Assembly: GCF_020880995.1 (NCBI RefSeq)
Contig: NZ_JAJISD010000010.1
Span: 28,688 to 92,687, forward strand
Direction: 5' to 3'
Length of the DNA stretch: 64,000 bases
From: Reyranella aquatilis
GTDB taxonomy: Bacteria > Pseudomonadota > Alphaproteobacteria > Reyranellales > Reyranellaceae
Of this stretch, positions 43,684-51,952 are shown one piece after another. How positions within the stretch are numbered: the stretch's first letter is position 1; each line of letters begins with the position of its first letter. The notes under the pieces were generated by a model. The model was not told the DNA's origin and made no database searches. It saw nothing but the letters and a program-made list of their open reading frames with translations. The position numbers and the translations under genes are program-made.

Positions 43684-44222
43684 GCCGCGCGCTCCCGCCG
43701 GCGACGCCGTTCAGCGACGAAGTCGGCAGCCTCCTTCCACGGCGCCAGAGTCCAGAAGGAGCGGGCGCGCCCCGAGGGCGAGGCCAGCACGAAGGCGACG
43801 GCGCCTTCGAGAAGTTCGACCTGCCGCCCATACACGGGTGTCTTGATGCCGAGCGCGAGCGACGCCGCGTTCTTGGAGGTGAAGGCGATCGCGGCGGGTC
43901 GGTAGCGGCGCAGCTTGGCATGCAGCGACGTTGCGTCCATGGCCGCCGGCGTCAGCTCGTGGTCCGACCCGACCTCGGTCTTGTTGAGATCGGTGAGGCC
44001 GAGGCCCAGCGCCAGCAATTCGGGGAAGCGCTGCGGTGCCAGCCGCTCCGGCGTCAGGCCGACCGCATGCAGGGTCGGCCAGAAGGCATTGCCGGGGTTG
44101 GCGTAGTAGGCGCGCGCCTTGAACGAGATCGGGCTGGGCGCGGTGCCGCAGAACACCAGGTCGAGACCGGGCGCCAGCAGGTCCGGGATGAGGTGATTAT
44201 TCCGGCTTGATGCCCGCGGCAC
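43680..44222 (-). CDS. mug: Mismatch-specific uracil/thymine-DNA glycosylase (Mug family)
   Basis: A 180-residue protein of uracil-DNA glycosylase family 2. Motif 1 is FCGTAPSPISFKARAYYANPGNAFWPTLHAVGLT; the family has G-x-N-P-[SG], and here the Asn is replaced by Ala in GTAPS. The base-recognition loop is LASPSGRAR. Related alphaproteobacterial proteins share GTAP. Such enzymes remove U or ethenocytosine opposite G in repair. The GTG start at 44222 lies inside the end of the upstream Bug gene (26-bp overlap). It is coupled to the DUF1254 gene. Confidence 0.8.
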   Translation of the reverse strand: MPRASSRNNHLIPDLLAPGLDLVFCGTAPSPISFKARAYYANPGNAFWPTLHAVGLTPERLAPQRFPELLALGLGLTDLNKTEVGSDHELTPAAMDATSLHAKLRRYRPAAIAFTSKNAASLALGIKTPVYGRQVELLEGAVAFVLASPSGRARSFWTLAPWKEAADFVAERRRRRERAA

Positions 44223-45171
44223 GGATGACCTCGCCCCAGCGCTTGATCTCGGTCTGGATGTAGGCGTCGATCTCGGGGACCGTCATGATGCCGGGCTCGA
44301 AGCCGCCGGCCTTCATGCTCTCCAGCACGTCCGGCGACTTCAGCGCCTTTTCGGTCGCGACGCGAAGCTTGTCCTTGATCTTGGCCGGGGTGCCGGTCGG
44401 CACCGCCCAGATCGACCAGGAGGTCACGACCAGATCCGGCGACACGACCTCCGCGAAGGTGGGCGTGTCGGGCACGACCGGCGACCGCTTGGCACCGCTG
44501 GAGGCCATCGGCTTAAGCTTGCCGGCGCTCACCTGGCCCATCAGCGAATCGATGTTGGAAATCACCATGGGCACGTGACCGGCCAGCACGTCGGCCGCCG
44601 CCGCCGCAGCCCCGCGATAGCTGATGAAAGTGATGTCGACGCCGGTCTTCTGCTTGAACAGTTCCATGGTGAGCGTGGGCGAGGTGCCGAGGCCGGACGA
44701 GCCGAAGGAATACTTGCCGGGCTCCTTCTTCGCCGCCGCGATCAGCTTCTGCAGCGTGTTGTGCTCGAAGTTGGGATGGCAGCACAGCAGGTTGGGCTGC
44801 GTGCCGATCCAGGCCACCGTCTCGAGGTCGGTGACGGCGTTGTAGGCGGGCTTGCGATAGAGATGCGGCACCAGCGCATGGCTGCCGATGTTGCCCAGCA
44901 GCACCGAGTATCCGTCGGGCGGCGACTTGGCGACGTTGTCGGCCGCGATCGATCCGCCGGCGCCGGTGCGGTTCTCGACCACGAAGGTCTGCCCGAACTC
45001 GTCGCTGAGCTTGACCGCGAGACGGCGGGCGATGTTGTCCTGCGACCCGCCGGGCGTGAAGGGGCAGACGATGCGGACGTTTCGGTTGGGCCAGTCGTCG
45101 CCCTGTGCGAGGGCGAAGGTCGGCACGAACGGCAGCGTCGCCAGGCCGGCCGTGAAGTGACGTCTCCTCAT
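44197..45171 (-). CDS. Bug-family (TctC-like) solute-binding protein
   Basis: A 324-residue exported Bug receptor. A Tat-like RRRHFTAGLATLPFVPTFALAQ signal precedes WPNRNVRIVCPFTPGGSQDNIARRL, ENRTGAGGSIAADNVA, SPPDGYSVLLGNIGS and VPDTPTFAEVV. The aspartate of the family ligand loop is present (GGSQDN). The start at 45171 has AGGAA stretches upstream; the frame stays open far upstream only as a mirror of the divergent acyl-CoA dehydrogenase. No TctAB genes are adjacent. Confidence 0.87.
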   Translation of the reverse strand: MRRRHFTAGLATLPFVPTFALAQGDDWPNRNVRIVCPFTPGGSQDNIARRLAVKLSDEFGQTFVVENRTGAGGSIAADNVAKSPPDGYSVLLGNIGSHALVPHLYRKPAYNAVTDLETVAWIGTQPNLLCCHPNFEHNTLQKLIAAAKKEPGKYSFGSSGLGTSPTLTMELFKQKTGVDITFISYRGAAAAAADVLAGHVPMVISNIDSLMGQVSAGKLKPMASSGAKRSPVVPDTPTFAEVVSPDLVVTSWSIWAVPTGTPAKIKDKLRVATEKALKSPDVLESMKAGGFEPGIMTVPEIDAYIQTEIKRWGEVIRAAGIKPE

Positions 45172-45354
45172 TTCCTGTTTTCCTTCATTGCGGAATTTGT
45201 TGTTGGGCGCGGATGATGCACGACCTGTGTCGTCGCGCCTAGGGGCCGTCCGGCGTCGCGGCCGTCCCGTTTCGCGTTCGTCCGGTTTCGACCTGAGGTT
45301 CCCCGGCCTTGTCCACTCCCCGCCGTCGGGCATGATGCCCTCCGGGAGGACCGA

Positions 45355-46515
45355 ATGAAGACGATCGACAAGGCCGACGAAGCGCAGCTGCTTGCCACCA
45401 TAGACCGGTGGATCGAGCGCGAGGTGGCGCCGCGCGTGAAGGAATTCGACCATGCCGACAAGTGGCCGGCCGAGATCGTCGAGCAGATGAAGGAGCTCGG
45501 CCTGTTCGGCGCCACGATCAGTCCGGAGTATGGCGGCCTTGGCCTCCCGGCCACCACCTACGCCGAGATCGTGATGCGTATTTCCTCGGTCTGGATGGCC
45601 ATCACCGGCATCTTCAACTCCCACCTGATGCTGGCGCTGGCGGTCGAGAAGTTCGGCACGCCCCGCCAGAAGGAGCGCTGGCTGCCGAAATTCGCCACCG
45701 GCGAGATCCGCGGCGGCCTGGCGCTCACAGAGCCCGATGCCGGCACGGATCTCCAGTCGATCCGCATGGTGGCGAAGCGCGACGGCAACGACGGGTATGT
45801 CATCAACGGAACCAAGACCTGGATTTCCAACGGCATCGAGGGCCATTGCTTCGCCATGCTGGTGAAGACCGACCCGGAGGCCAATCCACGGCATACCGGC
45901 ATGAGCCTGTTCATCACGCCCAAGGGGCCGGGCTTCACAGTCGGCCGCAAGCTCGAGAAGCTCGGCTACAAGTCGATCGATTCCGGCGAGCTGGTGTTCG
46001 AGGATTACCGGATCCCGGCCGATCACCTGATCGGCGAGGTCGAGGGCCAAGGCTTCGCGCAGGTCGCGGGCGGCCTCGAACTGGGCCGTATCAACGTCGC
46101 CGCGCGGGGCGTCGGCATCGCCGAGGGCGCGCTCCGGCTGGCGACCAGCTACTCCCAGATGCGCAAGACCTTCGGCAAGCCGATCTGCGAGCACCAGGCG
46201 ATCCAGCTCAAGCTCGGCGAGATGGCCACGCGCGCCCGCGCCGCCCGCCTGCTGACGCTTGACGCCGCCGCCATCTTCGACCGCGGCGAGCGCTGCGACA
46301 TGGAGGCCGGCATGGCGAAGTATTTTTCATCCGAGGCGGCGCTGGAAAACAGCATCGAATCGATGCGCATCCACGGCGCCTACGGCTACTCCAAGGAGTA
46401 CGACATCGAGCGCCTCTATCGCGACGCGCCGCTGACCTGCATCGGCGAGGGTACCAACGAGATGCAGCGCATCATCATCGCGCGGCAGCTGGTCAAGCGG
46501 AACCCGATCGCGTGA
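45355..46515 (+). CDS. Acyl-CoA dehydrogenase
   Basis: A 386-residue flavoenzyme. The first FAD motif is GGLALTEPDAGTD and the second is near TKTWISNG. The C-terminal YRDAPLTCIGEGTNEMQRIIIARQL contains the catalytic-base glutamate position (GEGTNE). It removes two hydrogens from an acyl-CoA and passes electrons to ETF. The two CaiB-type CoA transferases that follow suggest a substrate activated by CoA transfer rather than by ligase. It is divergent from the Bug receptor gene at 44.2-45.2 kb. Confidence 0.9.
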   Translation: MKTIDKADEAQLLATIDRWIEREVAPRVKEFDHADKWPAEIVEQMKELGLFGATISPEYGGLGLPATTYAEIVMRISSVWMAITGIFNSHLMLALAVEKFGTPRQKERWLPKFATGEIRGGLALTEPDAGTDLQSIRMVAKRDGNDGYVINGTKTWISNGIEGHCFAMLVKTDPEANPRHTGMSLFITPKGPGFTVGRKLEKLGYKSIDSGELVFEDYRIPADHLIGEVEGQGFAQVAGGLELGRINVAARGVGIAEGALRLATSYSQMRKTFGKPICEHQAIQLKLGEMATRARAARLLTLDAAAIFDRGERCDMEAGMAKYFSSEAALENSIESMRIHGAYGYSKEYDIERLYRDAPLTCIGEGTNEMQRIIIARQLVKRNPIA

Positions 46516-46525
46516 GGCCGCGTCC

Positions 46526-47671
46526 ATGAACGGCAAGCCCCTCGAAGGCATCCGAGTCCTCACTCTCGAACAGTTCGGCGCCGGCCCCTATGGCACGATG
46601 TTCCTTGCCGAACTCGGCGCCGAGGTGATCAAGATCGAGGCGCCGCAGGGCGGCGATCCCTCGCGCCAGGTCGGGCCTTACAAGCTCGGCGAGAACGACA
46701 GCGAGTATTTCCAGGCCTGGAACCTCGGCAAGAAGAGCGTGACCCTCGACATGAAGTCGGCGGAGGGGCGACGGCAGTTCGAGGCGCTGGTGAAGGGCGC
46801 CGACTGCGTCGTGAACAACATGCGCGGCACGCAGCCGGCCAAACTCGGCATCGACTATGCCAGCCTGAAGCACCTGAAGCCCGCGATCGTCTGCCTGCAC
46901 ATCTCCGCCTACGGCCGCGACAACGAGCGCCGGGATTGGCCCGGCTACGACTTCCTGATGCAGGCCGAGGCCGGGCTGATGGAACTGACCGGCGAGCCCG
47001 ACGGGCCGCCGACACGCGTCGGCGTTTCGATGATCGACAGCATGAGCGGACTGACCGGCATCGTCGGTCTGTTGAGCTGCCTGCTGCGCGCCCGCACCAC
47101 GGGACAGGGCTGCGACGTCGACACCTGTCTCTACGACGTCGCCATGCACCAGCTCACCTATCCAGGCCTATGGTACCTGAACGAGGGCGATGTCTCGCCG
47201 CGGGTGCCGCGCAGCGCGCATCTCTCGCTGGCACCGGTCCAGACCTTCCCGACCAAGGACGGCTGGATCTTCATCATGTGCATGACGCAGAAATTCTGGC
47301 TGAACCTGTGCGAGGTGACGGGTCGCGGCGATCTGGTGACCGATCCGCGTTTCCCCGATCCCAATACGCGCGCGAAGAATCGGGCGGCCATGTCGGACGA
47401 ACTCGACGCGACGTTTCGCACGCGCACGACGGCCGAGTGGCTCGCATCGATGAACGGGCTGCTGCCGGCCGCGCCCGTCCATCGTCTCGACCAGGCGCTC
47501 GACAGTTCCTTTGCGCGCGAGACCGGCATGGTCACCGCCGTATCGCATCCGGTGAAGGGTGACCTGCGCATTCTTGCCAATCCCCTGCGCATCGACGGCG
47601 AGCGGCTGGCGCAGTCCGCCTGTTCGCCGCTTGGTGCCGACAACGAAGCTTTGCTGGGCAAGTCGTCATGA
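46526..47671 (+). CDS. CaiB/BaiF family CoA-transferase
   Basis: A 381-residue class III CoA-transferase. It has the N-terminal LEGIRVLTLEQFGAGPYGTMFLAELGAEVIKIE, GKKSVTLDMKSAEGR and the GYDFLMQAEAGLMELTG segment. The catalytic aspartate of the family is expected at about 160-175. It moves CoA between an acyl-CoA and a free acid. It starts 10 bp after the dehydrogenase and overlaps the next gene by ATGA. The two transferases are distinct, not recent copies. Confidence 0.9.
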   Translation: MNGKPLEGIRVLTLEQFGAGPYGTMFLAELGAEVIKIEAPQGGDPSRQVGPYKLGENDSEYFQAWNLGKKSVTLDMKSAEGRRQFEALVKGADCVVNNMRGTQPAKLGIDYASLKHLKPAIVCLHISAYGRDNERRDWPGYDFLMQAEAGLMELTGEPDGPPTRVGVSMIDSMSGLTGIVGLLSCLLRARTTGQGCDVDTCLYDVAMHQLTYPGLWYLNEGDVSPRVPRSAHLSLAPVQTFPTKDGWIFIMCMTQKFWLNLCEVTGRGDLVTDPRFPDPNTRAKNRAAMSDELDATFRTRTTAEWLASMNGLLPAAPVHRLDQALDSSFARETGMVTAVSHPVKGDLRILANPLRIDGERLAQSACSPLGADNEALLGKSS

Positions 47672-48774
47672 AACTTCAGGGCATCAAGGTCGTCGATCTC
47701 TCCTGGTTCCTGCCGGGCCCCTATCTCACCACCTCGCTGGCCGATCATGGCGCCGAGGTGATCAAGGTCGAGCCGCCGGGCGAGGGCGATCCCGGCCGTC
47801 ACATCCTGCCGCCCGACGAACGCACCTCGGTGTTCTTCCGCAACATGGGCCGCGGCAAGAAGAGCGTCGTGCTCGACCTCAAGAGCGAGCAGGGCCGCGC
47901 CGATCTGTTTCGTCTCGCCTGCGAGGCCGACGTGCTGGTCGAATCGTTCCGTCCCGGCGTCGCCGCCCGCTTCGGCATCGGCTACGACGCGGTCGCGGCG
48001 AAGAACCCCGGCATCGTCTATTGCTCGATCAGTGCCTTCGGGCAGGACGGCGCCTATCCCGGCCGCGCCGCGCACGATCTCGCGCTGGAGGCGATGACCG
48101 GCGTGTTGAGCCTGACCCTGGGCGACGACGGACGTCCCGCGATCCCCGGCATTCCTGTCGCCGATCTGGTGAGCGGCCTTCATGGTCTGGCGGGCGTGCT
48201 GATGGCGCTGCTGCGCCGCAAGGACACCGGCCGTGGCGACTATATCGACGTCTCGATGCATGAATCGCTGATGGCCTCCTGCGCCAACGTGGTCGGCACG
48301 ACCTTCGCCGAGAACAAGGCGCCCGACGTGAAGCAGCAGCGCACGACCGGCGGCTCGGCCTTCTATCGCGTCTACGACACATCCGACGGCCGCCAGCTCG
48401 TGATCGCGGGCCAGGAGATGAAGTTCATCAAGAACCTGCTGGGCGCGCTCGGCAAATCCGAGATGGCCTCTCTCTGCGAATGGCCTGGCGCCCACCAGAA
48501 GCCGGTGATGGATTTCCTCGCCGAAACCTTCCGCGCGAAGCCGCTCGCCCACTGGATGGAGTATCTGGCAACGCTCGACATCTGCTACGGCCCGGTCAAC
48601 ACGCTCCCCGAGGCCATCGCCGACGCCAATCTGCAGAAACGCGGCTTCATGGTGACGGACGACCAGGGCCGCCTCCACTTCGGCCCGGTGGTGCGCTTCA
48701 AGGACGAGCCGTCGAACCCCATCTATCGCGAGCCGCTGCTCGGGGAGCATACGGACGAGGTACTGAAGCGTTAG
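47668..48774 (+). CDS. CaiB/BaiF family CoA-transferase
   Basis: A 368-residue second class III CoA-transferase, with LQGIKVVDLSWFLPGPYLTTSLADHGAEVIKVEPPGEGDPGR, then GKKSVVLDLKSEQGR and ALEAMTGVLSLT. Its start overlaps the end of the previous transferase as ATGA. Together they may form a heteromer or act on different acids of one pathway; the sequence does not decide. Last gene of the operon, followed by a near-perfect long inverted repeat. Confidence 0.9.
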   Translation: MKLQGIKVVDLSWFLPGPYLTTSLADHGAEVIKVEPPGEGDPGRHILPPDERTSVFFRNMGRGKKSVVLDLKSEQGRADLFRLACEADVLVESFRPGVAARFGIGYDAVAAKNPGIVYCSISAFGQDGAYPGRAAHDLALEAMTGVLSLTLGDDGRPAIPGIPVADLVSGLHGLAGVLMALLRRKDTGRGDYIDVSMHESLMASCANVVGTTFAENKAPDVKQQRTTGGSAFYRVYDTSDGRQLVIAGQEMKFIKNLLGALGKSEMASLCEWPGAHQKPVMDFLAETFRAKPLAHWMEYLATLDICYGPVNTLPEAIADANLQKRGFMVTDDQGRLHFGPVVRFKDEPSNPIYREPLLGEHTDEVLKR

Positions 48775-48777
48775 AGG

Positions 48778-48874
48778 AAAGGTCCCTCGCTACGCTCGGG
48801 ATGACAACCTTATCTTAATGGATTGTTTGCGCCAGCAACCCACGATTGTCATCCGAGCGTAGCGAGGGACCTTT
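48778..48874. repeat. Near-perfect 29-bp inverted repeat between convergent genes
   Basis: The left arm 48778-48807 (from AAAGGTCCCTCGC to GATGACAA) and the right arm 48846-48874 (TTGTCATCC to GGGACCTTT) are complementary except for one bulged C. The loop is about 38 bases. The right arm ends in TTT and, read leftward, the left arm does too, so it can serve as terminator for both operons. The core resembles the dispersed repeats at 27.6 and 37.1 kb. Confidence 0.8.
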
Positions 48875-48879
48875 GGCTG

Positions 48880-50673
48880 CTACGCCGCTACCAGCGCCGC
48901 CGCCTTTGCCAACGGCACCGGTGCGTCGTCGAGGAGGAGGTTGATGGCTTCTTCTTCCCAGCCCGACTCGCTCAGCGACAGCGGATCCTGCGGGGCGAGG
49001 CGATGCTCTATCGCGAGGCGCGATAGCAGCAGGCGGCGAGCGTCGCCGCCTTCGGCGCCGAGGGTGGCGCCTTCCCAGGCCAGGAGCGCCGCCGTCGTGG
49101 CGTGATAGAGCGCGCCGGCGGCGAGGCGGGAGCGCTTTTCCTGCTTCGGGTCGGCGGCGACGGCTTCGACGAAGCGCTCGACCCGGTCGAGCGTGGCGCC
49201 CAGAAGGCCCTTGTACTGGCCGGGCAGGGCGCCGCTCGGCTCGTACTTGGACTTGAGCGCGGCGGAGAGCGTCTTGTGGCCACCCGACTTGCCGACGGCG
49301 CGCTGCACGACGTCCAGTGCGTTGATGCTGGACGTGCCTTCCCAGATCGTGCCGATCTGGGCGTCGCGCACCAGCCGCGCCGTGACCCATTCCTCGATGT
49401 AGCCGATGCCGCCGCGGACCTCGAGGGCCGCGCTGGCGACCGGGATGTTGTCGCGGCAGGCGCGGAACTTGTAGACCGGCGTCAGGATACGCAGCAGGTT
49501 CGCGGCGTCCCTGTCGCCCTTATCGGCGCGGCCCATCGCATCGGCGGAGAAGGCGAACATCGACAGCGCCTGCTCGGTCGGCAGCATGATCTTCATCAGC
49601 TGGCGGCGCAGCAGCGGATATTCCGACGTGGCCTTGCCAAAGGCGCGGCGGCCGCGCGCGGCTGCCAGCGCTTCGTTGAGGCAGCGGCGCATCATCGCCG
49701 CGGCGCGCACGCCGTGGCTCAGCCGGGACAGGTTGACCTGGCTCATCATCTGCTTGAAGCCGTGGTTCACGTCGCCCACCAGATAGGCGACGGCGCCGTC
49801 GAGGACGATCTCGCCCGACGCCATGGAGCGTGTGCCGAGTTTGTCCTTCAGGCGCACGATCCGATAGCTGTTGCGCGAGCCATCCTCGAGGCGTCGCGGC
49901 AGGGCGAACATGGCGAGACCCTTCGTGCCCGCCGCCGCGCCGCGCGGGCGCGCGAGGATCAGCGCCAGGTCGGCGTCGGCGTGGCTGCAGAACCACTTCT
50001 GGCCGTAAATCTTCCAGCGCTCGATTCCGTCGGCACCGACGCCGATGCGCTCGGCCTCGGTCTCCAGCGCGCCGACGTCCGAGCCGCCGGCCTTCTCGGT
50101 CATCAGCTGCGCGCCCTTCATCATGTCCGCCGGGTCCTGGCTCAGCAGCCGGTTCATGAGCAGGCGCTTCAGCTCGGGCGAGGCGTGAGTCTTCATGGTG
50201 AAGTTCGACGTGTCGGACATCGAGACGGGGCACATCAACCCGAACTCGCCCTGCACGAAGAGATAGGTGAAGGCATATTTCACCAGCGGGTGCGCCGGCT
50301 CCGTCATGCCGAGCACGCCGGCGCGATGGCTCATCGCGTGCAGGCCGAATTCCTCGTAGGCGATCTTCTCCATCTCGCGATAGGCGGGATGGTAGTCGAT
50401 CCAGTCCTCGTCGCGGCCGAAGCGATCGCGCGGCTGCAGCACCGGCGGATGCTTGTCGGCGATCATCGCCAGTTCGTCGAGCCGGCCCCCGGCCAGTTCG
50501 CCCAGCCGCCCGAAATGCGGCGTCATCTGCGCCCGCAGGCCGGGCTCCATGTAGAGCCGCATCAGGTCCTGGAACTGCCGGTCGATCGCGTAGAAGTTCT
50601 GCCCGTGGACGTCTGGGGCGATGTGGTGCGCGCCGTGCGGGCCCTTCGCGATGTCGTGGGTCATGTCGGGCAT
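48880..50673 (-). CDS. AidB-like acyl-CoA dehydrogenase
   Basis: A 597-residue member of the large acyl-CoA dehydrogenase branch related to AidB. GAQLMTEKAGGSDVGALET, WFCSHADADLALILARP, the substrate-site RLKDKLGTRSMASGEIVLDG region and the C-terminal IGTIWEGTSSINALDVV are typical. AidB itself binds DNA and flavin in the alkylation response; others oxidise acyl-CoAs, so the role here is open. The ATG at 50673 has CGGAGG upstream. It lies 23 bp after the sirtuin gene and is probably in one operon with it. Confidence 0.84.
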   Translation of the reverse strand: MPDMTHDIAKGPHGAHHIAPDVHGQNFYAIDRQFQDLMRLYMEPGLRAQMTPHFGRLGELAGGRLDELAMIADKHPPVLQPRDRFGRDEDWIDYHPAYREMEKIAYEEFGLHAMSHRAGVLGMTEPAHPLVKYAFTYLFVQGEFGLMCPVSMSDTSNFTMKTHASPELKRLLMNRLLSQDPADMMKGAQLMTEKAGGSDVGALETEAERIGVGADGIERWKIYGQKWFCSHADADLALILARPRGAAAGTKGLAMFALPRRLEDGSRNSYRIVRLKDKLGTRSMASGEIVLDGAVAYLVGDVNHGFKQMMSQVNLSRLSHGVRAAAMMRRCLNEALAAARGRRAFGKATSEYPLLRRQLMKIMLPTEQALSMFAFSADAMGRADKGDRDAANLLRILTPVYKFRACRDNIPVASAALEVRGGIGYIEEWVTARLVRDAQIGTIWEGTSSINALDVVQRAVGKSGGHKTLSAALKSKYEPSGALPGQYKGLLGATLDRVERFVEAVAADPKQEKRSRLAAGALYHATTAALLAWEGATLGAEGGDARRLLLSRLAIEHRLAPQDPLSLSESGWEEEAINLLLDDAPVPLAKAAALVAA

Positions 50674-50696
50674 GTCTTCCTCCGTTTGCGTTTCTT

Positions 50697-51431
50697 CTAT
50701 TTCCAGCCGTGCTTCAGCACCCGCGCCACATAGGGCGGCACGGTCGCCGTCGCGGGGCCGTAGATGTGTTCGTGGAACAGGCTCTTGTTGCCGGTCGGCT
50801 CCAGGTTGAGCTCGACGGTATGGGCGCGCGGCGCATGGCGGCGGACATGCAGGACGAAGCCGGCCGCGGGATACACCTCGCCCGACGTGCCCACCGCCAG
50901 GAAGAGGCCGCAGCGCTCCAGCACCTCGTAGATCTCCTCGAGATGCATCGGCATCTCGCCGAACCACACGATGTTGGGCCTGAGCTCGCCCACGGCATTG
51001 CAGGCGGGACAGACCGAGCCTGGAGTGAGGTCCTGCTCGGATTCGAACACCGTGCCGCAGGCCATGCAGCGGACTTCGCCGTCGCGCCCATGCATGTGGA
51101 TCACCCTCTTCGAGCCGGCCTGCTCGTGGAGGAGGTCGATGTTCTGGGTGATGACCGTGACCTCGCCCTCGTACTCGCGCTCGAGCCAGGCCAGCGCCTT
51201 GTGGGCGTCGTTGGGGTGGATGTCGGCTGCCCGGAACAGGTTCCGGGTCTCGTTGTAGAAGTCGAGCACCTTCTTCCTGTCGCGGTGCCAGGCTTCCAGC
51301 GTCGCCACTTCCTCGAGGTTGACGCGGCTCCACAGCCCGTCTGCGTCGCGGAACGTGTCGATTCCGCTCTCTTTCGAGATGCCGGCGCCGGTCAGCACGG
51401 CGATGCCCGGCGGGAAGAAATCCTGATGCAT
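50697..51431 (-). CDS. cobB: NAD-dependent protein deacylase, sirtuin family
   Basis: A 244-residue Sir2 protein close to E. coli CobB. The NAD site is GAGISKESGIDTFRDADGLW, with TQNIDLLHEQAG and the catalytic His in HMHG. Four cysteines in two CxxC pairs (CMAC, CPAC) bind zinc, unlike E. coli CobB, where the first pair is not complete. The end has GTSGEVYPAAGF. In CobB, Tyr92 and Arg95 bind succinyl groups. Here the tyrosine is kept (FYNETR) but the aligned arginine is threonine. It probably regulates metabolic enzymes by lysine deacylation, perhaps the dehydrogenase downstream. Confidence 0.9.
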   Translation of the reverse strand: MHQDFFPPGIAVLTGAGISKESGIDTFRDADGLWSRVNLEEVATLEAWHRDRKKVLDFYNETRNLFRAADIHPNDAHKALAWLEREYEGEVTVITQNIDLLHEQAGSKRVIHMHGRDGEVRCMACGTVFESEQDLTPGSVCPACNAVGELRPNIVWFGEMPMHLEEIYEVLERCGLFLAVGTSGEVYPAAGFVLHVRRHAPRAHTVELNLEPTGNKSLFHEHIYGPATATVPPYVARVLKHGWK

Positions 51432-51466
51432 GCCGTCAATCTAGCGCCGTGCTAGGGTGCACGACC

Positions 51467-51952
51467 ATGACCATCGGCATCCTGTTCGTCTGCACTGCAA
51501 ATCTCTGCCGTTCCCCCACGGCCGAGGGCGTATTCCGGTCGCTCGCCACCAAGGCGGGCCTCGCCGAGGCTTTCGAAATCGATTCGGCCGGTACCGGCGC
51601 CAGCCATGTCGGGCAGCCGCCCACGCCGGCGGCGATCGACGTGGCCGCCGCGCGCGGCTACGACATCAGCGGCATCCGCGCCCGTCAGATCACGGGCGGG
51701 GACATCGAGCACTTCGACTATGTCCTGGGCATGACCCGCGGGCACCTGGCAGAGATGCGCTGGCTGGCGCCGCGCGATCTCGCCGACAAGCCGCAGCTCC
51801 TCATGAACTATGCCCCGCCGCTCGGCATCCTCGACATCCCGGACCCGTTCGGCGGCACGACGGACGACTATGAGCGCGCCATCGGCATGATCGAGTCCGC
51901 CACGCGTGGTCTGCTGGCCCGCCTGACCCCCCAGGTCAAAAGGGCCATTTGA
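51467..51952 (+). CDS. Low-molecular-weight protein tyrosine phosphatase
   Basis: A 161-residue phosphatase. The P-loop CTANLCRS (CX5RS) is near the N-terminus after ILFV, and the general-acid aspartate is in ILDIPDPFGG near the C-terminus. The NLCRSPTAEG stretch is the family signature. It hydrolyses phosphotyrosine or acts on small phosphate esters. The start at 51467 is preceded by AGGGTG. Its end overlaps the convergent dimethylformamidase-like gene by 17 bp. Confidence 0.88.
   Translation: MTIGILFVCTANLCRSPTAEGVFRSLATKAGLAEAFEIDSAGTGASHVGQPPTPAAIDVAAARGYDISGIRARQITGGDIEHFDYVLGMTRGHLAEMRWLAPRDLADKPQLLMNYAPPLGILDIPDPFGGTTDDYERAIGMIESATRGLLARLTPQVKRAI

Noticed and set aside
45172-46194. 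Upstream extension of the minus-strand Bug receptor frame
   Set aside because: It runs opposite the acyl-CoA dehydrogenase gene and has no receptor-like sequence. The signal peptide begins at 45171.
50674-51333. Upstream extension of the AidB-like frame
   Set aside because: It overlaps the sirtuin gene on the same strand in another frame. A ribosome site marks 50673 as the start.
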